A stretch of DNA of 32,678 nt from Spirochaetota bacterium (GCA_038043445.1 JBBTBY010000156.1:1-32678); one strand, 5' to 3'. Positions 1 through 8,429 are shown, counted from the stretch's first letter. Program-made: numbers and translations. The notes: generated by a model not told the origin, from the letters alone.

Positions 1-129
1 GACGATGCCCGCATTGCTCGGCGCCGAACGAACGTCCGCGGGCGTATTGTAGTCATCAATGACCGCGAGCGGGTTATCCGAACAGGAGATGCCGAGAAGG
101 GCGATGATGATACCGATGAACGCACGCAT
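1..129 (-). CDS. Lipoprotein, N-terminal part only (cut by window edge)
   Basis: Only the first 43 codons are visible. The reading frame opens with MRAFIGIIIALLGISCSDN, a short basic start, a hydrophobic stretch and a cysteine at residue 16, so it looks like a lipoprotein signal peptide. The lipobox (LGISC) is relaxed. Its start codon (127-129) lies one base after the stop codon of the lipoprotein gene at 131-946, which suggests a tandem pair read from one transcript with translational coupling. No Shine-Dalgarno site is visible. The function cannot be told from this fragment. Confidence 0.65.
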   Translation of the reverse strand, partial: MRAFIGIIIALLGISCSDNPLAVIDDYNTPADVRSAPSNAGIV

Positions 130-130
130 C

Positions 131-946
131 TCAATAACTCGTCACGTTCGCCGTCGGCTGATAGCAGTAGTCGATGACGGCGGCATTGGACGTTCCCGCG
201 ACCGAACGCACATATATCTTCGCATATACGGCCGTGGATGTCGCTACCGCATAGAGATGCCCCGTATGCAGGATGCACGGTGATGATGAATAACCGTTCG
301 TCGGAGCGGTAACGATATCGGCAAGTGAGGATGCACCGCCCATATCCTGCACGCCGCCGCCATTGGTCTCCATCACGCAGAAAAATCCGCCGGCATTGGT
401 GAATTTCAGGCGGCCGACGGCATCCGGGAAGGAAAGGCCGGTATTCTCCGCCGCCGAATATGACAGTATCTCCGGACGCGGATATGCCGACGCCGTGTAA
501 TTGAGATCGAACACGCTTTCCTTTTCCGGCAGCGCCCGGTACGCCGATACCCAGAAATAGTAGCCCACCCCGTTGAATATCGATACGTTCCCCGGGGCGG
601 CAGCACCGCTGGCAAGCTTGTATGATGTGACATTATGCTCTATCGTGAACGAATAGGTGACGACCGACGATGTCGAGTCCGCCTTTATGGTAGGCTTCAC
701 CAGTGTCGGCGAGAGCACGAGCTGCTCGCGTATACGCGCCCGGTCATCGGCGAAGTAGATGTTATACCCGTCAAAGCCGTATTCCCTGTTCTGCGCGACA
801 AAATATATCGTGAGCTTTTTATCACCCGGGACGATGCGCGTAATGAACGGACGATTCAGATCGAGGTCGACGGCATTGGGGTTCTGCTCACCGCAGGAAA
901 CCAGCAGCACGACACATGACAGTATGTATACCCATCGGATACTCAT
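131..946 (-). CDS. Hypothetical lipoprotein (271 aa)
   Basis: A signal peptide with the lipobox LVSC puts the lipidated cysteine at residue 18, so the protein should be membrane-anchored and face the periplasm or surface. After it, the region around residues 30-60 (ITRIVPGDKKLTIYF, then a GYNIYF segment) resembles the start of a fibronectin type III-like beta-sandwich, but I do not recognise a named family. The ATG at 944-946 has no Shine-Dalgarno site. Instead a near-consensus promoter ends six bases upstream, so the mRNA is probably leaderless. The gene is followed with a one-base gap by a second lipoprotein gene, so the two may be co-expressed and functionally linked. Confidence 0.7.
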   Translation of the reverse strand: MSIRWVYILSCVVLLVSCGEQNPNAVDLDLNRPFITRIVPGDKKLTIYFVAQNREYGFDGYNIYFADDRARIREQLVLSPTLVKPTIKADSTSSVVTYSFTIEHNVTSYKLASGAAAPGNVSIFNGVGYYFWVSAYRALPEKESVFDLNYTASAYPRPEILSYSAAENTGLSFPDAVGRLKFTNAGGFFCVMETNGGGVQDMGGASSLADIVTAPTNGYSSSPCILHTGHLYAVATSTAVYAKIYVRSVAGTSNAAVIDYCYQPTANVTSY

Positions 947-952
947 GCGCTC

Positions 953-981
953 ATTCTACGGCGATGAAGCCGCCCTGTCAA
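953..981 (-). promoter_or_regulatory. Sigma70-type promoter giving a leaderless mRNA for the lipoprotein gene
   Basis: Read on the minus strand: TTGACA (976-981), 17-base spacer, TAGAAT (953-958), then only six bases to the ATG at 946. The expected transcription start falls on or next to the A of the start codon. This matches the absence of a Shine-Dalgarno site. Confidence 0.7.
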
Positions 982-1024
982 GGCGATCGACGGATAATGT
1001 CCGATATTCTTAAGGAAAAACGGG

Positions 1025-1651
1025 TTATTCCCCGCCTTTGGGCTTTTGACCGCCCGGCATCTTGTCACGCCCGGCCTTCATCCGTTCTTCCATTTTCTTC
1101 ATTATCTCTTTCCACTTTGCGAACTGTTCCGCCGAAATGAGCGGCTTCGCGTCAAACGGGAATTTGAACCGCGCGAGCATGTTCTCGGACTCGATCTTTG
1201 ACCGCTTCTCGAACGCCTCACGGAGCTTCCCGAAGTCGGGGGCGTCCTTCGCGCGCTCTGCATCGATGGTCTCCATCGTTTTCTTTACATCCGCTGTCCT
1301 CGCATCGATCTCTTTTTGCAGCTTTTCAGCGAGCTCTTTCACTTTTTTATACTGCTCATCGGTAAGCGCTATCTGCTGTTTGAGCATATCGACCTGTCCG
1401 GTCAAGGTAGCCATGTCGCCGCGTTTCTCACCTTCGGGCCGTGAGCCACGGACCTTTTCCATGACCGCTTCGAATTCCGCCCTGGCGGAATCGAATTTCT
1501 TCTTTGCTGCTTCGAATTCAGCTTTCGTCTTCTCATCCATCTGCGGCGCTTCTTCACCGCCCTTACCCGGCTTGCCGGCCTTCTCTTCGGCATTGATAGG
1601 CGCAAGAGATGCCATAACGGCACACAACATCAGGAAAATAAAGTGTTTCAT
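1025..1651 (-). CDS. Spy/CpxP-like periplasmic coiled-coil protein (208 aa)
   Basis: The start at 1651 is chosen because an AAGGAGG Shine-Dalgarno site lies just upstream and the protein then begins with a signal peptide (MKHFIFLMLCAVMASLAPINA, probable cleavage after residue 21). The mature protein is highly charged and helical. It carries LTDEQYKKVKELAEKL and ISAEQFAKWKEI, which resemble the LTxxQ motifs of the Spy/CpxP family of periplasmic chaperones and metal-resistance proteins. The C-terminus is Gly/Lys-rich. It has its own strong promoter (1683-1710), so it is likely a separate unit. The family match rests on motif and fold character only. A generic coiled-coil periplasmic protein is the alternative. 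Confidence 0.6.
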   Translation of the reverse strand: MKHFIFLMLCAVMASLAPINAEEKAGKPGKGGEEAPQMDEKTKAEFEAAKKKFDSARAEFEAVMEKVRGSRPEGEKRGDMATLTGQVDMLKQQIALTDEQYKKVKELAEKLQKEIDARTADVKKTMETIDAERAKDAPDFGKLREAFEKRSKIESENMLARFKFPFDAKPLISAEQFAKWKEIMKKMEERMKAGRDKMPGGQKPKGGE

Positions 1652-1682
1652 ACGATGCCTCCTTAATACTATGATCGGGGAA

Positions 1683-1710
1683 AGTATAGCATGACGCCCC
1701 TTCTTGTCAA
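1683..1710 (-). promoter_or_regulatory. Sigma70-type promoter of the Spy-like gene
   Basis: Minus strand: TTGACA (1705-1710), 16-base spacer, TATACT (1683-1688). The predicted start leaves a leader of about 25 bases containing AAGGAGG. The -35 box overlaps the last codons of the upstream glycosyltransferase gene. Confidence 0.7.
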
Positions 1711-3299
1711 TGACGAGCGTGGGCGTGACGGGGTCTCCATCGTGTATTCGTCTTCCCATTGCCCCGGTATCCGGTGCAATAGAACACATCAAATGATGTT
1801 ATCGCTTCCTTCCCGCGGTACGAGGTAAAGCATCCGTCATAGCGCATGCTCTTGAATCTTGCGGATGCCGCGTTCGAATTGCCTGCATCACCCGCTCCGG
1901 TGATGAGATACATCGACTCCCCGATAAGCGAACTGTCAGAGAACCAGAATTCATATGCGGTCGCATGATAGGTGCCGAAATCGAGGCACAGCGGCTGCTT
2001 GTGCGGCTTCAGATAGAACGACGCCATCGACGGTATTTGATAATTGAGTCCCGCGATACGCACATTCGTATCCATTGCTGTACGATAGTGGTCTTTCAGC
2101 GCACCATTGAACGCCTGATAGGTATAGTAGCGGCGGGTGACATCGACGCTCGGCTTGACAGGAAGGAAGGGATGTATCGCATGAAGCAGAACAAGTGCGG
2201 TCAGTATCGCCGCAAGCACGCTGTTCACCAGGAATGCTATCTTCGCCGGCATCCTCCATCGCTCGGAAAGCCAGAGCGCAAGAAGCGCGGCCGCGCCCGC
2301 CCACATGAATGCCGGCCAATTCGCCTCGACCTTCACCGTTAACGACTTCTGCAGGATGAAGATCGCCGGTATGAAAGAAATGATCGCGAGAAAGAATTTC
2401 CGCTCACGGGCATCATCCGTACCCTTTATGGCATGCAGCACACCCCGCGCGGTATACCAGGGGACGAGACATGCGAGGGAAAAAAACAACGCCGGGAAAT
2501 AAAGCCCGAGCTGCGATATCCATAATTCAAAGAACCCGCGGAAACCGCCTCCTGCCTTTACGAGCTGACGCCCGAGCGCATAGCGGAAGAATATCCAATC
2601 ATTCTGCGCATTCCATATGAGGAACGGTGTATAGATAGCGACGGCTATGAGACAGGAAAGCCAGAACTCCCTGGAAAGCAGATATTCCTTACGGCGATGC
2701 GAGATGAGCATGAATATGCCGATGGCGAACACCACACCGGCAACGGAACTCCGCGAAAGCATTGCCAGCCCGAGCGCAATACCTGCGAGATAGAAATATC
2801 GCTTATCCTTGAACAATCCAAGATAATACATCCATACGGTAAGAAAAATAAAAAGGAGCGACGGCGTATCCGTCGTCATCACGAATGCATTGCCGGCAAA
2901 GAACGGTGTAAGGTTGACAAGGGCAAGAAAAAGAAGACCGCTCGCTGCATTGTTGAGACTTTTGCCGAAACCATATGCGACCGCTGAGCCCGCTATCCAG
3001 AGCAGTATCCCGCCGATGCGCAGGCCGAACGGCGTCGCCCCGAATATCATCGTGCTCAGCCTATTGATGTACGCAACCATGGGCTCATGGTCGAGATAGC
3101 CGAGCGAAAGGTTCTGCCCCCATACATAATAGAGGGCTTCATCATCGACGACACCGGTCATGGCGATGAACACGATCTTAAGTACGAGCAGCCCGAGCGA
3201 GAGAACGATAAGCGTCAGCAATGCCGGATCTTTTCGAAGCTGGGTAAGTGCATCCATAAGCGGGTAAACCTTTTCGTCGTTACTATTCGATACTTCCAT
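1707..3299 (-). CDS. GT39/ArnT-like integral membrane glycosyltransferase (530 aa)
   Basis: A polytopic membrane protein. The first membrane segment (about residues 25-45) is followed by VVDDEALYYVWGQNLSLGYL and DHEPMVAYI. This is the acidic first-loop motif of the GT-C superfamily (GT39/ArnT/PMT group), whose members transfer a sugar from a polyprenyl-phosphate donor to a lipid, protein or glycan outside the cytoplasmic membrane. About ten further hydrophobic segments and a soluble C-terminal domain follow. The ATG at 3299 is chosen over the earlier one at 3353, which would overlap the upstream nuclease gene further. An internal ATG at 3257 is also possible. It overlaps the end of the nuclease gene by 17 bases, so the two are probably co-transcribed. 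The acceptor cannot be predicted. Confidence 0.78.
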   Translation of the reverse strand: MEVSNSNDEKVYPLMDALTQLRKDPALLTLIVLSLGLLVLKIVFIAMTGVVDDEALYYVWGQNLSLGYLDHEPMVAYINRLSTMIFGATPFGLRIGGILLWIAGSAVAYGFGKSLNNAASGLLFLALVNLTPFFAGNAFVMTTDTPSLLFIFLTVWMYYLGLFKDKRYFYLAGIALGLAMLSRSSVAGVVFAIGIFMLISHRRKEYLLSREFWLSCLIAVAIYTPFLIWNAQNDWIFFRYALGRQLVKAGGGFRGFFELWISQLGLYFPALFFSLACLVPWYTARGVLHAIKGTDDARERKFFLAIISFIPAIFILQKSLTVKVEANWPAFMWAGAAALLALWLSERWRMPAKIAFLVNSVLAAILTALVLLHAIHPFLPVKPSVDVTRRYYTYQAFNGALKDHYRTAMDTNVRIAGLNYQIPSMASFYLKPHKQPLCLDFGTYHATAYEFWFSDSSLIGESMYLITGAGDAGNSNAASARFKSMRYDGCFTSYRGKEAITSFDVFYCTGYRGNGKTNTRWRPRHAHARH

Positions 3300-4032
3300 G
3301 CACGACAGTATATTCTCGCCCCCGAATACCGTCAATCCCCCGTTCTGTTGCATGTTCTTTTGTGCCCCGAAGAAGCGATGTCATCTTTCGCGCAACACCT
3401 TCCGCGATGCCTTCTATTTCCATAAGCTCTGCCTCGCTCGCATTGACGATCTTATGAATAGATCCGAAGCGCTGCAATAACAGTTCCGCCCTCCTCGCCC
3501 CGATCCCCGGAATTCCCTGCAGTATGAAAAGCCTGCGCGCATGTTCCCCCTTCGGACGATAGCCCGGTCTCTTAAGCGCACCCGAAGCGTATCTCGCCGA
3601 CTGACGCGCGGTCAGCATTATCGTATGCGCAGTGTCGGCAGCATCGATCGTTCGAAGTACGGGTATCCCGTAGAAAACGGTTATCGCTATGAGTGCCCCC
3701 TGCATCGATCCGCGGGCAATGTTCATGCCCTCTAAGTCTTTCGGCATTCCTTCAAGTATCATCACCGGACGGACGCCGCTCCCGGCGAGACGTGAAGCCT
3801 GACGGAACAGTCTTCCATCGATAATGGACATGGCGAGATCCCTGAGCGTCTTTCGCTCGAAAAGTATGGTGTTGTCTGCACGATAGTCGCCGGTGATCAG
3901 ACGCGCTGTTGAAACGCTTGCATCGGCATACGTTCGTAATTTTTCAATGACGCCGGAACCCCGCTCACGGTCGTCGGCGATGATGCGTATCGGCGGATGC
4001 GCGTACGATGTAGTGGGATGTTTGTACTCCAT
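3283..4032 (-). CDS. ERCC4/XPF-family nuclease with helix-hairpin-helix (249 aa)
   Basis: The N-terminal half is an ERCC4 nuclease domain with the expected acidic motifs: ADDRERGSG (residues 19-27), GDY (48-50) and ERKTLRDL (59-66, the ERKxxxDL signature), with SIIDGRLFRQ after it. The C-terminal part (about 168-222) holds two helix-hairpin-helix units, ILQGIPGIGARRAELLLQRF and a second one at EIEGIAEG. This is the layout of archaeal Hef and eukaryotic XPF/Mus81 nucleases without the helicase. Such proteins cut branched or flapped DNA during repair. The stand-alone bacterial form is less studied. A GGGGGA ribosome site precedes the ATG. It overlaps the glycosyltransferase gene, with no evident functional link. 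Confidence 0.8.
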   Translation of the reverse strand: MEYKHPTTSYAHPPIRIIADDRERGSGVIEKLRTYADASVSTARLITGDYRADNTILFERKTLRDLAMSIIDGRLFRQASRLAGSGVRPVMILEGMPKDLEGMNIARGSMQGALIAITVFYGIPVLRTIDAADTAHTIMLTARQSARYASGALKRPGYRPKGEHARRLFILQGIPGIGARRAELLLQRFGSIHKIVNASEAELMEIEGIAEGVARKMTSLLRGTKEHATERGIDGIRGREYTVVHGSIE

Positions 4033-4416
4033 GGTTTCCCCCGAAACGTTGATCCCACCATCCCTGCCGAGAAGTTACGTGAAATCACAGGAAATGCAAG
4101 CCGAAGTGCGCTCCCCCGGGCGGCCGACAGTGTGCTTCATTCCGGTGCTTTTTGCGCATACCGTGTCGTAACGGACGGTAACGACATTCGCAGAAATGAT
4201 CTACGATATCTTCCTGTGCGATACCATTCGGCATGAAGGCCGTCCCGAGGGTGTATTATCGATAGAAACGGTGAAATAGTATCAGGGTCTGAATCCGCAT
4301 ATTTACATGGCAACCAGTATGGTAATCAGTCTCAGATGAAACGGATGACACTTTGAACTGACTTCAGCCGTATCGGCAGGAATCAGTAAGGCACGTAACA
4401 GATCGCTCGGCTATCT
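4033..4416. other. Intergenic region, nothing recognised
   Basis: About 380 bases between the nuclease gene and the end of the GH42-like gene. The short open frames here lack ribosome sites and recognisable protein features. I see no tRNA, convincing terminator or consensus promoter. Confidence 0.5.
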
Positions 4417-6606
4417 TTATTTCATTGAAATTTCAAACACACGAAGTTCGAACGGTGCGAACGTCGCTTTCACGGTCCCGTCATTCTCGCAGATCGTCCC
4501 AGCCACGATTTCCGGCTGCATACGGTCCGTCGCTGTGTATTTTCCGGGCGTAAGGCCAGGAGTGAGGGACGCCGTGACGGTCCTCTTTTCGCTTTGGTTA
4601 TACGCTACAATGAAGTGGCTACCCCCCTTTTTCAGCACGGAAAGACGTATGTCGCGATCGCTTGTGGAAAATGGGACACGAACATGTTCGTTCTTGAAGA
4701 CGTTCTCAAAAAATGCTCGTGTCGGTGACGAGGCGTACAGCGGTGTTCCCAGAAGGAGCAGGACACTTCCTTTGCCGACCGCATACCGGAGCATGAACGG
4801 AGCACCGGCTGCGTTCGTTGCGAGTGTTTCATACGGCTGAGCAGAGCGAACGAGAAGTGCGCAATTGGTCAGGAGGACAGTGGCGGCTTGAAGCGTCTGC
4901 GGTATCGTGGTCATTGCGGATGTCTGCGCATGCTTGAAGTTGAAAACCGCATCGATGCCGAACAGAGAAAGGGCTTTGTTGCTTACGGACGAATAGGAAT
5001 CCTTTTCGCCCGCGATGAATCTGCCGGACGATGCATAGGTGAGATAAACACCGCCGTTCTTTACATAGGAAACTATCCTGTCAAGACCGGCCCCGTCGAC
5101 GACCGTATTCCCCCAGTCCACAAGAATTCGATAATTCGAAAGCTCGTCATCCGTATCGTCACAAATGGCATCTGGCTGATATATGTTTTCGATAATGCTG
5201 TCGCAGAGTGCCAGTTCCTGCGCATCAAAATTCCTGTCGGATAGGCGAAATGTCCGTGATGATGCGAGCGCTCCGATATAGGAATCGATGAACGCGGCAT
5301 CCGCTTGGACACGACGTGCACCGGTGATATGGCCGAACACATCTTGCGTCCTGAGGAGAATATCGAGGCTTGCTTTCCGCTTTTTTACATACTCTTCGAC
5401 GGTCTCGACTCCAGGTCGTATGGACTCACTCCCCAGCCACTGATAACCGACAGCAGCGAATGACAATGCATGGTATAGCCCCGCGGCAACGACTTCAGTC
5501 GATTCGGCAAGCTTTTGGATGGCCATCGGCTCACAGTAGAACGGGATGTCCCAGCCGAATTGGCTGCGGAATTTCGAGAAGAGAATGTAGCTGAATCTTC
5601 TTTCAGAATGCGTAATGTCGATACCGGCACCGGTCTTGCCGTACCGTTTTGCCTCAACTGCAGTTGCAGTGCGCTCGAGATTCATCACATATGAACGCAC
5701 GCCCATCCTCGAAGCCAATTCTGCGATTGCAAGCCCATTGTTGAACACGCGCCATCGGCGGAATAGCTGGAAATCGAACCATGCAAGCCTTAGATCGGAC
5801 TCCTGTGTAGTGTCGGGTTTCGGCAGCGCTACATCATCCCAGGAAACGAACGCTCTGCCATATCTTTTTTGAATATCTTCCAATGAGAAATGTCTCACGT
5901 CCCTCAAATAGGAGCGAAAGTCATCCTGTGCCGCCGGGGAATAGTCGTAAATAACCGGCTGACCATCGGGCATGAATTTGCCCGGTTTGTCGAAAAACGT
6001 CGTTTCCACGTTCCCGAAATTGAATAGCCAGTCAACGATGGAATTGTCTTTCACATACCGCTGCATGAGGGCTGCGGCATAATTCGTATACGCTGTGAAC
6101 GCTTCGCGGCTGTGCGGTGATGGTATCCTCGTCGCATACCGTTTTATTGCATCCGGGTGGTCCTTTACAATAATTCCGTTCTGATCCACCATGAGCGTAT
6201 GCTCCAGAAAATCCGGAAGATTATGGGAGCTCGACATGACACCCATGCGGATGTTGAGCCCCTGTTGTGCCGCCAGTGCACACGCTGAGTCAGGTATCGA
6301 AAAGTCATACTGATATCCCCTGTCATCACGGTTTGTCTGGATGTAATTCCACCACAGCCACGATGATATCGTTGCGACACCTGCTGCGGCGATATCGGCA
6401 TATTCCTGCGCCCCCCGGGTCCTTGGTTTATTTCCACGCTGATACATAGAATGGCTGATGCGCACGGCGGGATCGAAACCGACCGATGTGCTTTTGGCCC
6501 CGGGGTATTGCTGCTCAGCATATGCCGCGGGCGATAAGAAGAACGCATTCCCGACGAACGCCGCCAGGAGACCGGCCATTACCGCTGCTTTTTCAATTGG
6601 ACGCAT
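4417..6606 (-). CDS. Secreted GH42-like beta-galactosidase family protein (729 aa)
   Basis: The start at 6606 gives a clear signal peptide ending about residue 30 (SPAAYA) and has an AGGGAG ribosome site. An earlier ATG at 6669 does not. The order fits a GH42-type enzyme: a TIM-barrel with a GNVE motif (Glu201, probable acid/base) and a YCEP motif (Glu359, probable nucleophile), and the stretch SPAAQDDFRSYLRD plus RYGRAFVSWDDV that resembles the GH42 'FRxWL...LN..WG..FW' region. Next come a Rossmann-like trimerisation domain near residues 500-545 (YRILVDWGNTVVDGAGLDRI) and a small C-terminal beta domain. It should hydrolyse beta-linked sugars outside the cytoplasm. The exact substrate and the GH42 assignment are inferred from motif order. 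The divergent sialidase-like gene and shared operator-rich upstream region suggest joint control. Confidence 0.7.
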   Translation of the reverse strand: MRPIEKAAVMAGLLAAFVGNAFFLSPAAYAEQQYPGAKSTSVGFDPAVRISHSMYQRGNKPRTRGAQEYADIAAAGVATISSWLWWNYIQTNRDDRGYQYDFSIPDSACALAAQQGLNIRMGVMSSSHNLPDFLEHTLMVDQNGIIVKDHPDAIKRYATRIPSPHSREAFTAYTNYAAALMQRYVKDNSIVDWLFNFGNVETTFFDKPGKFMPDGQPVIYDYSPAAQDDFRSYLRDVRHFSLEDIQKRYGRAFVSWDDVALPKPDTTQESDLRLAWFDFQLFRRWRVFNNGLAIAELASRMGVRSYVMNLERTATAVEAKRYGKTGAGIDITHSERRFSYILFSKFRSQFGWDIPFYCEPMAIQKLAESTEVVAAGLYHALSFAAVGYQWLGSESIRPGVETVEEYVKKRKASLDILLRTQDVFGHITGARRVQADAAFIDSYIGALASSRTFRLSDRNFDAQELALCDSIIENIYQPDAICDDTDDELSNYRILVDWGNTVVDGAGLDRIVSYVKNGGVYLTYASSGRFIAGEKDSYSSVSNKALSLFGIDAVFNFKHAQTSAMTTIPQTLQAATVLLTNCALLVRSAQPYETLATNAAGAPFMLRYAVGKGSVLLLLGTPLYASSPTRAFFENVFKNEHVRVPFSTSDRDIRLSVLKKGGSHFIVAYNQSEKRTVTASLTPGLTPGKYTATDRMQPEIVAGTICENDGTVKATFAPFELRVFEISMK

Positions 6607-6670
6607 GAGCAACACTCCCTGTGTTCGTTCTCTCAGAGGCGGTGGATCTATGGGTAGATACATAGCCATC

Positions 6671-6685
6671 TATACTTGGAGTATA
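6671..6685. promoter_or_regulatory. Operator-like palindrome near the GH42 transcription start
   Basis: TATACT-TGG-AGTATA is a perfect 6+6 inverted repeat. It lies right at the predicted transcription start of the GH42-like gene, a typical place for a repressor site. Confidence 0.4.
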
Positions 6686-6688
6686 AGG

Positions 6689-6718
6689 ATAATAACAGGC
6701 TGTCTTAAGTAGTATCAA
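6689..6718 (-). promoter_or_regulatory. Candidate sigma70 promoter of the GH42-like gene
   Basis: Minus strand: TTGATA (6713-6718), 18-base spacer, TATTAT (6689-6694). The leader would be about 76 bases. It is flanked by palindromes on both sides. Confidence 0.5.
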
Positions 6719-6752
6719 TTTCGTTCAATCGTATATCAATTTGAATGAAATT
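6717..6752. promoter_or_regulatory. Long inverted repeat overlapping the GH42 -35 box
   Basis: AATTTCGTTCAA (6717-6728) and TTGAATGAAATT (6741-6752) pair at 11 of 12 positions around a 12-base centre. The site overlaps the -35 region of the GH42 promoter and sits in an AT-rich stretch, so it looks like a binding site for a dimeric regulator. Confidence 0.4.
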
Positions 6753-6757
6753 TCCAT

Positions 6758-6913
6758 TCAGAGGTTTTCAGATCGATAGCGAGCCCACTGTTTCCACGAC
6801 ATTCGCCCCCACTCCGCGAGTTGTTTTACGTTCGTTCCGGATTCGTATTCAAGTTGTTTCGAGGCCGGTTCTCTTCCGATCGCAATAATGGTTTTCCGGA
6901 TTTCGAGTGCCAT
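6758..6913 (-). other. Small open frame, possible gene or gene remnant (51 codons)
   Basis: An ATG-started frame reads MALEIRKTIIAIGREPASKQ and continues Trp-rich (WGRMSWKQWARY) to a stop. The same frame stays open upstream of the ATG back to about 7000. There is no ribosome site and I recognise no family. It could be a small protein, the decayed end of a lost gene, or chance. Confidence 0.2.
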
Positions 6914-6977
6914 AAAGCGAACAATATGCACGACGGCTAGCTGAATCCAATTGCAATAAAAATGAACGATACTGCTA

Positions 6978-7004
6978 TTGCTTGTTGTCGTAGGTGATTA
7001 TACT
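6978..7004 (+). promoter_or_regulatory. Weak candidate promoter of the sialidase-like gene
   Basis: TTGCTT (6978-6983), 15-base spacer, TATACT (6999-7004). The -10 is good, but the spacing is short. If used, transcription starts near 7011. That leaves the ATG at 7053, with GGAG upstream, as the likely start codon. Confidence 0.35.
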
Positions 7005-7052
7005 ATGCCTGTCAGCGAAGCTATCCGATCGCACTATGACATGGAGCAGCAT

Positions 7053-8153
7053 ATGATAAAGCGAGTATCAGCAAAACATGGAATCGTACACCGCGAAGAG
7101 AAAAGCTATCTCGGCTATTTCGGCTGGCCCACCGTCTGCCGGACGCCCGCGGGCGAGCTCATCGTCGCTGCATCGGGATTTCGCAACTCGCATATATGCC
7201 CGTGGGGCAAGACCACGATATTCCGCAGCAAGGATGAAGGCCGCACGTGGTCGGCGCCGGAGATAATCACCGACACGCCGCTCGATGACCGCGACGCCGG
7301 CATCATATCCCTTGGCGGGAAGAAGCTCCTTGCCTCGTGGTTCATCAGTGACATACGCGTTTATACGAAAATGTACAAGGGCTCATCCGTGTGGATGAAC
7401 ACCGTCGCGCTCTGGAACGATGACCTCGCGCATTGGCAGGGATCGTATGTACGTATGAGCGAAAACGGCGAGAGCTGGGGCGAGATTTATCCATCGCCGG
7501 TAAGCGCACCGCATGGTCCTACGCTTCGTGCGGACGGCACGCTTCTCTATTTCGGGAAACGGTTCGCAACGGTGGTAAAAGGAAAATATCAGTACGATAC
7601 GAACAAGTACGGCAAAGGCAACATCGAAGCCTGGACGAGCAAAGACGGGAAGAAATGGAAACAGCTCGGCACGGTGCCGCTCCCGAAGGACTGGAAACAC
7701 GACAATTTCAACGAGCCGCATGCCCTTGATCTCGGCGGCGGACACATTCTCGGGCTTATCCGCTATAATGATTATTCGATAAAAGATGCGGAAGGATCCG
7801 TGTTAACGCTCCTGCAGACGGATTCATTCGACGGCGGAAAGACATGGAGCGAGGCGAAGCCGCTCGGTATTCACGGTGCCCCGCCGCATCTTATGCGTCA
7901 CTCATCCGGCACAATTGTCTGCTCGTACGGCTACCGCAAAAAACCGTTCGGTGAGCGGGCGATGATAAGCCGCGATGACGGAAAGACGTGGGAAACCGAT
8001 ATCATCATCAATGATCGCGGGCCGACGGGCGATCTCGGTTATCCATCGAGCGTGGAATTGGCTGACGGCAGTATTTTCACCGCATATTATCAGCAATATA
8101 GGAAGGATGAGCCATGTTCGGTGCTTTGGTCGCGCTGGAAATTGCCGCGATAA
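7053..8153 (+). CDS. Sialidase-like Asp-box beta-propeller protein (366 aa)
   Basis: The protein carries several Asp-box repeats (S/T-x-D-x-G-x-T/K-W): SKDEGRTW, SKDGKKW, SFDGGKTW and SRDDGKTW. These mark the six-bladed propeller of the sialidase/BNR superfamily. An arginine-bearing start (FGWPTVCRTPAGELIVAASG) and GPTGDLGYPSSVEL near the end also fit the exo-alpha-sialidase domain. Family members remove sialic acid or related sugars, but many propellers of this group have other or unknown substrates. No signal peptide is visible with any start, so it appears cytoplasmic, unlike its divergent secreted GH42-like neighbour. The start at 7053 is chosen for its GGAG site. ATGs at 7005 and 7041 are alternatives. 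Confidence 0.7.
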   Translation: MIKRVSAKHGIVHREEKSYLGYFGWPTVCRTPAGELIVAASGFRNSHICPWGKTTIFRSKDEGRTWSAPEIITDTPLDDRDAGIISLGGKKLLASWFISDIRVYTKMYKGSSVWMNTVALWNDDLAHWQGSYVRMSENGESWGEIYPSPVSAPHGPTLRADGTLLYFGKRFATVVKGKYQYDTNKYGKGNIEAWTSKDGKKWKQLGTVPLPKDWKHDNFNEPHALDLGGGHILGLIRYNDYSIKDAEGSVLTLLQTDSFDGGKTWSEAKPLGIHGAPPHLMRHSSGTIVCSYGYRKKPFGERAMISRDDGKTWETDIIINDRGPTGDLGYPSSVELADGSIFTAYYQQYRKDEPCSVLWSRWKLPR

Positions 8154-8170
8154 CAGACCCATCGTTTGTA

Positions 8171-8199
8171 TTGACAAAACCTCCAAGCCGCGATAGAAT
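8171..8199 (+). promoter_or_regulatory. Strong sigma70-type promoter of the rpmH operon
   Basis: TTGACA (8171-8176), 17-base spacer, TAGAAT (8194-8199). This is close to consensus, as expected in front of ribosomal protein and RNase P genes. The leader to rpmH would be about 77 bases. Confidence 0.75.
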
Positions 8200-8282
8200 G
8201 CCGGGACTTTATCGGTGAATACCTCATCGCTTTCCATTCACACGGGGCGGTGTTGCTATATATCTCGAGGAGAATTGACCAG

Positions 8283-8429
8283 ATGAAACGTACGTACAGC
8301 CCGAGCAAGGTGCGCCGTGCCCGTAAATGCGGATTTCGCAAGCGGATGAAGACACGCGGCGGACGTGAAGTATTGCGCCGTAGACGCCTGAAAGGACGCT
8401 ACAAACTTACCTCTTCCGATGAGCGCTAG
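8283..8429 (+). CDS. rpmH: Ribosomal protein L34 (48 aa)
   Basis: The translation [20 protein letters not shown] followed by [19 protein letters not shown] is the unmistakable L34 sequence, a small basic protein of the large ribosomal subunit. The length is normal for the family. A GAGGAG ribosome site lies about nine bases before the ATG, and the near-consensus promoter at 8171 drives it. The last 11 bases overlap the start of rnpA, the usual arrangement, so rnpA translation is probably coupled to L34. The C-terminus is a few residues longer than the shortest L34s (ending TSSDER), which is where the overlap lies. Confidence 0.97.
   Translation: MKRTYSPSKVRRARKCGFRKRMKTRGGREVLRRRRLKGRYKLTSSDER

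Noticed and set aside
1652-1792. Longer start for the Spy-like gene at 1792
   Set aside because: This extension would cross the TTGACA/TATACT promoter and the AAGGAGG ribosome site. It would also bury the signal peptide inside the protein.
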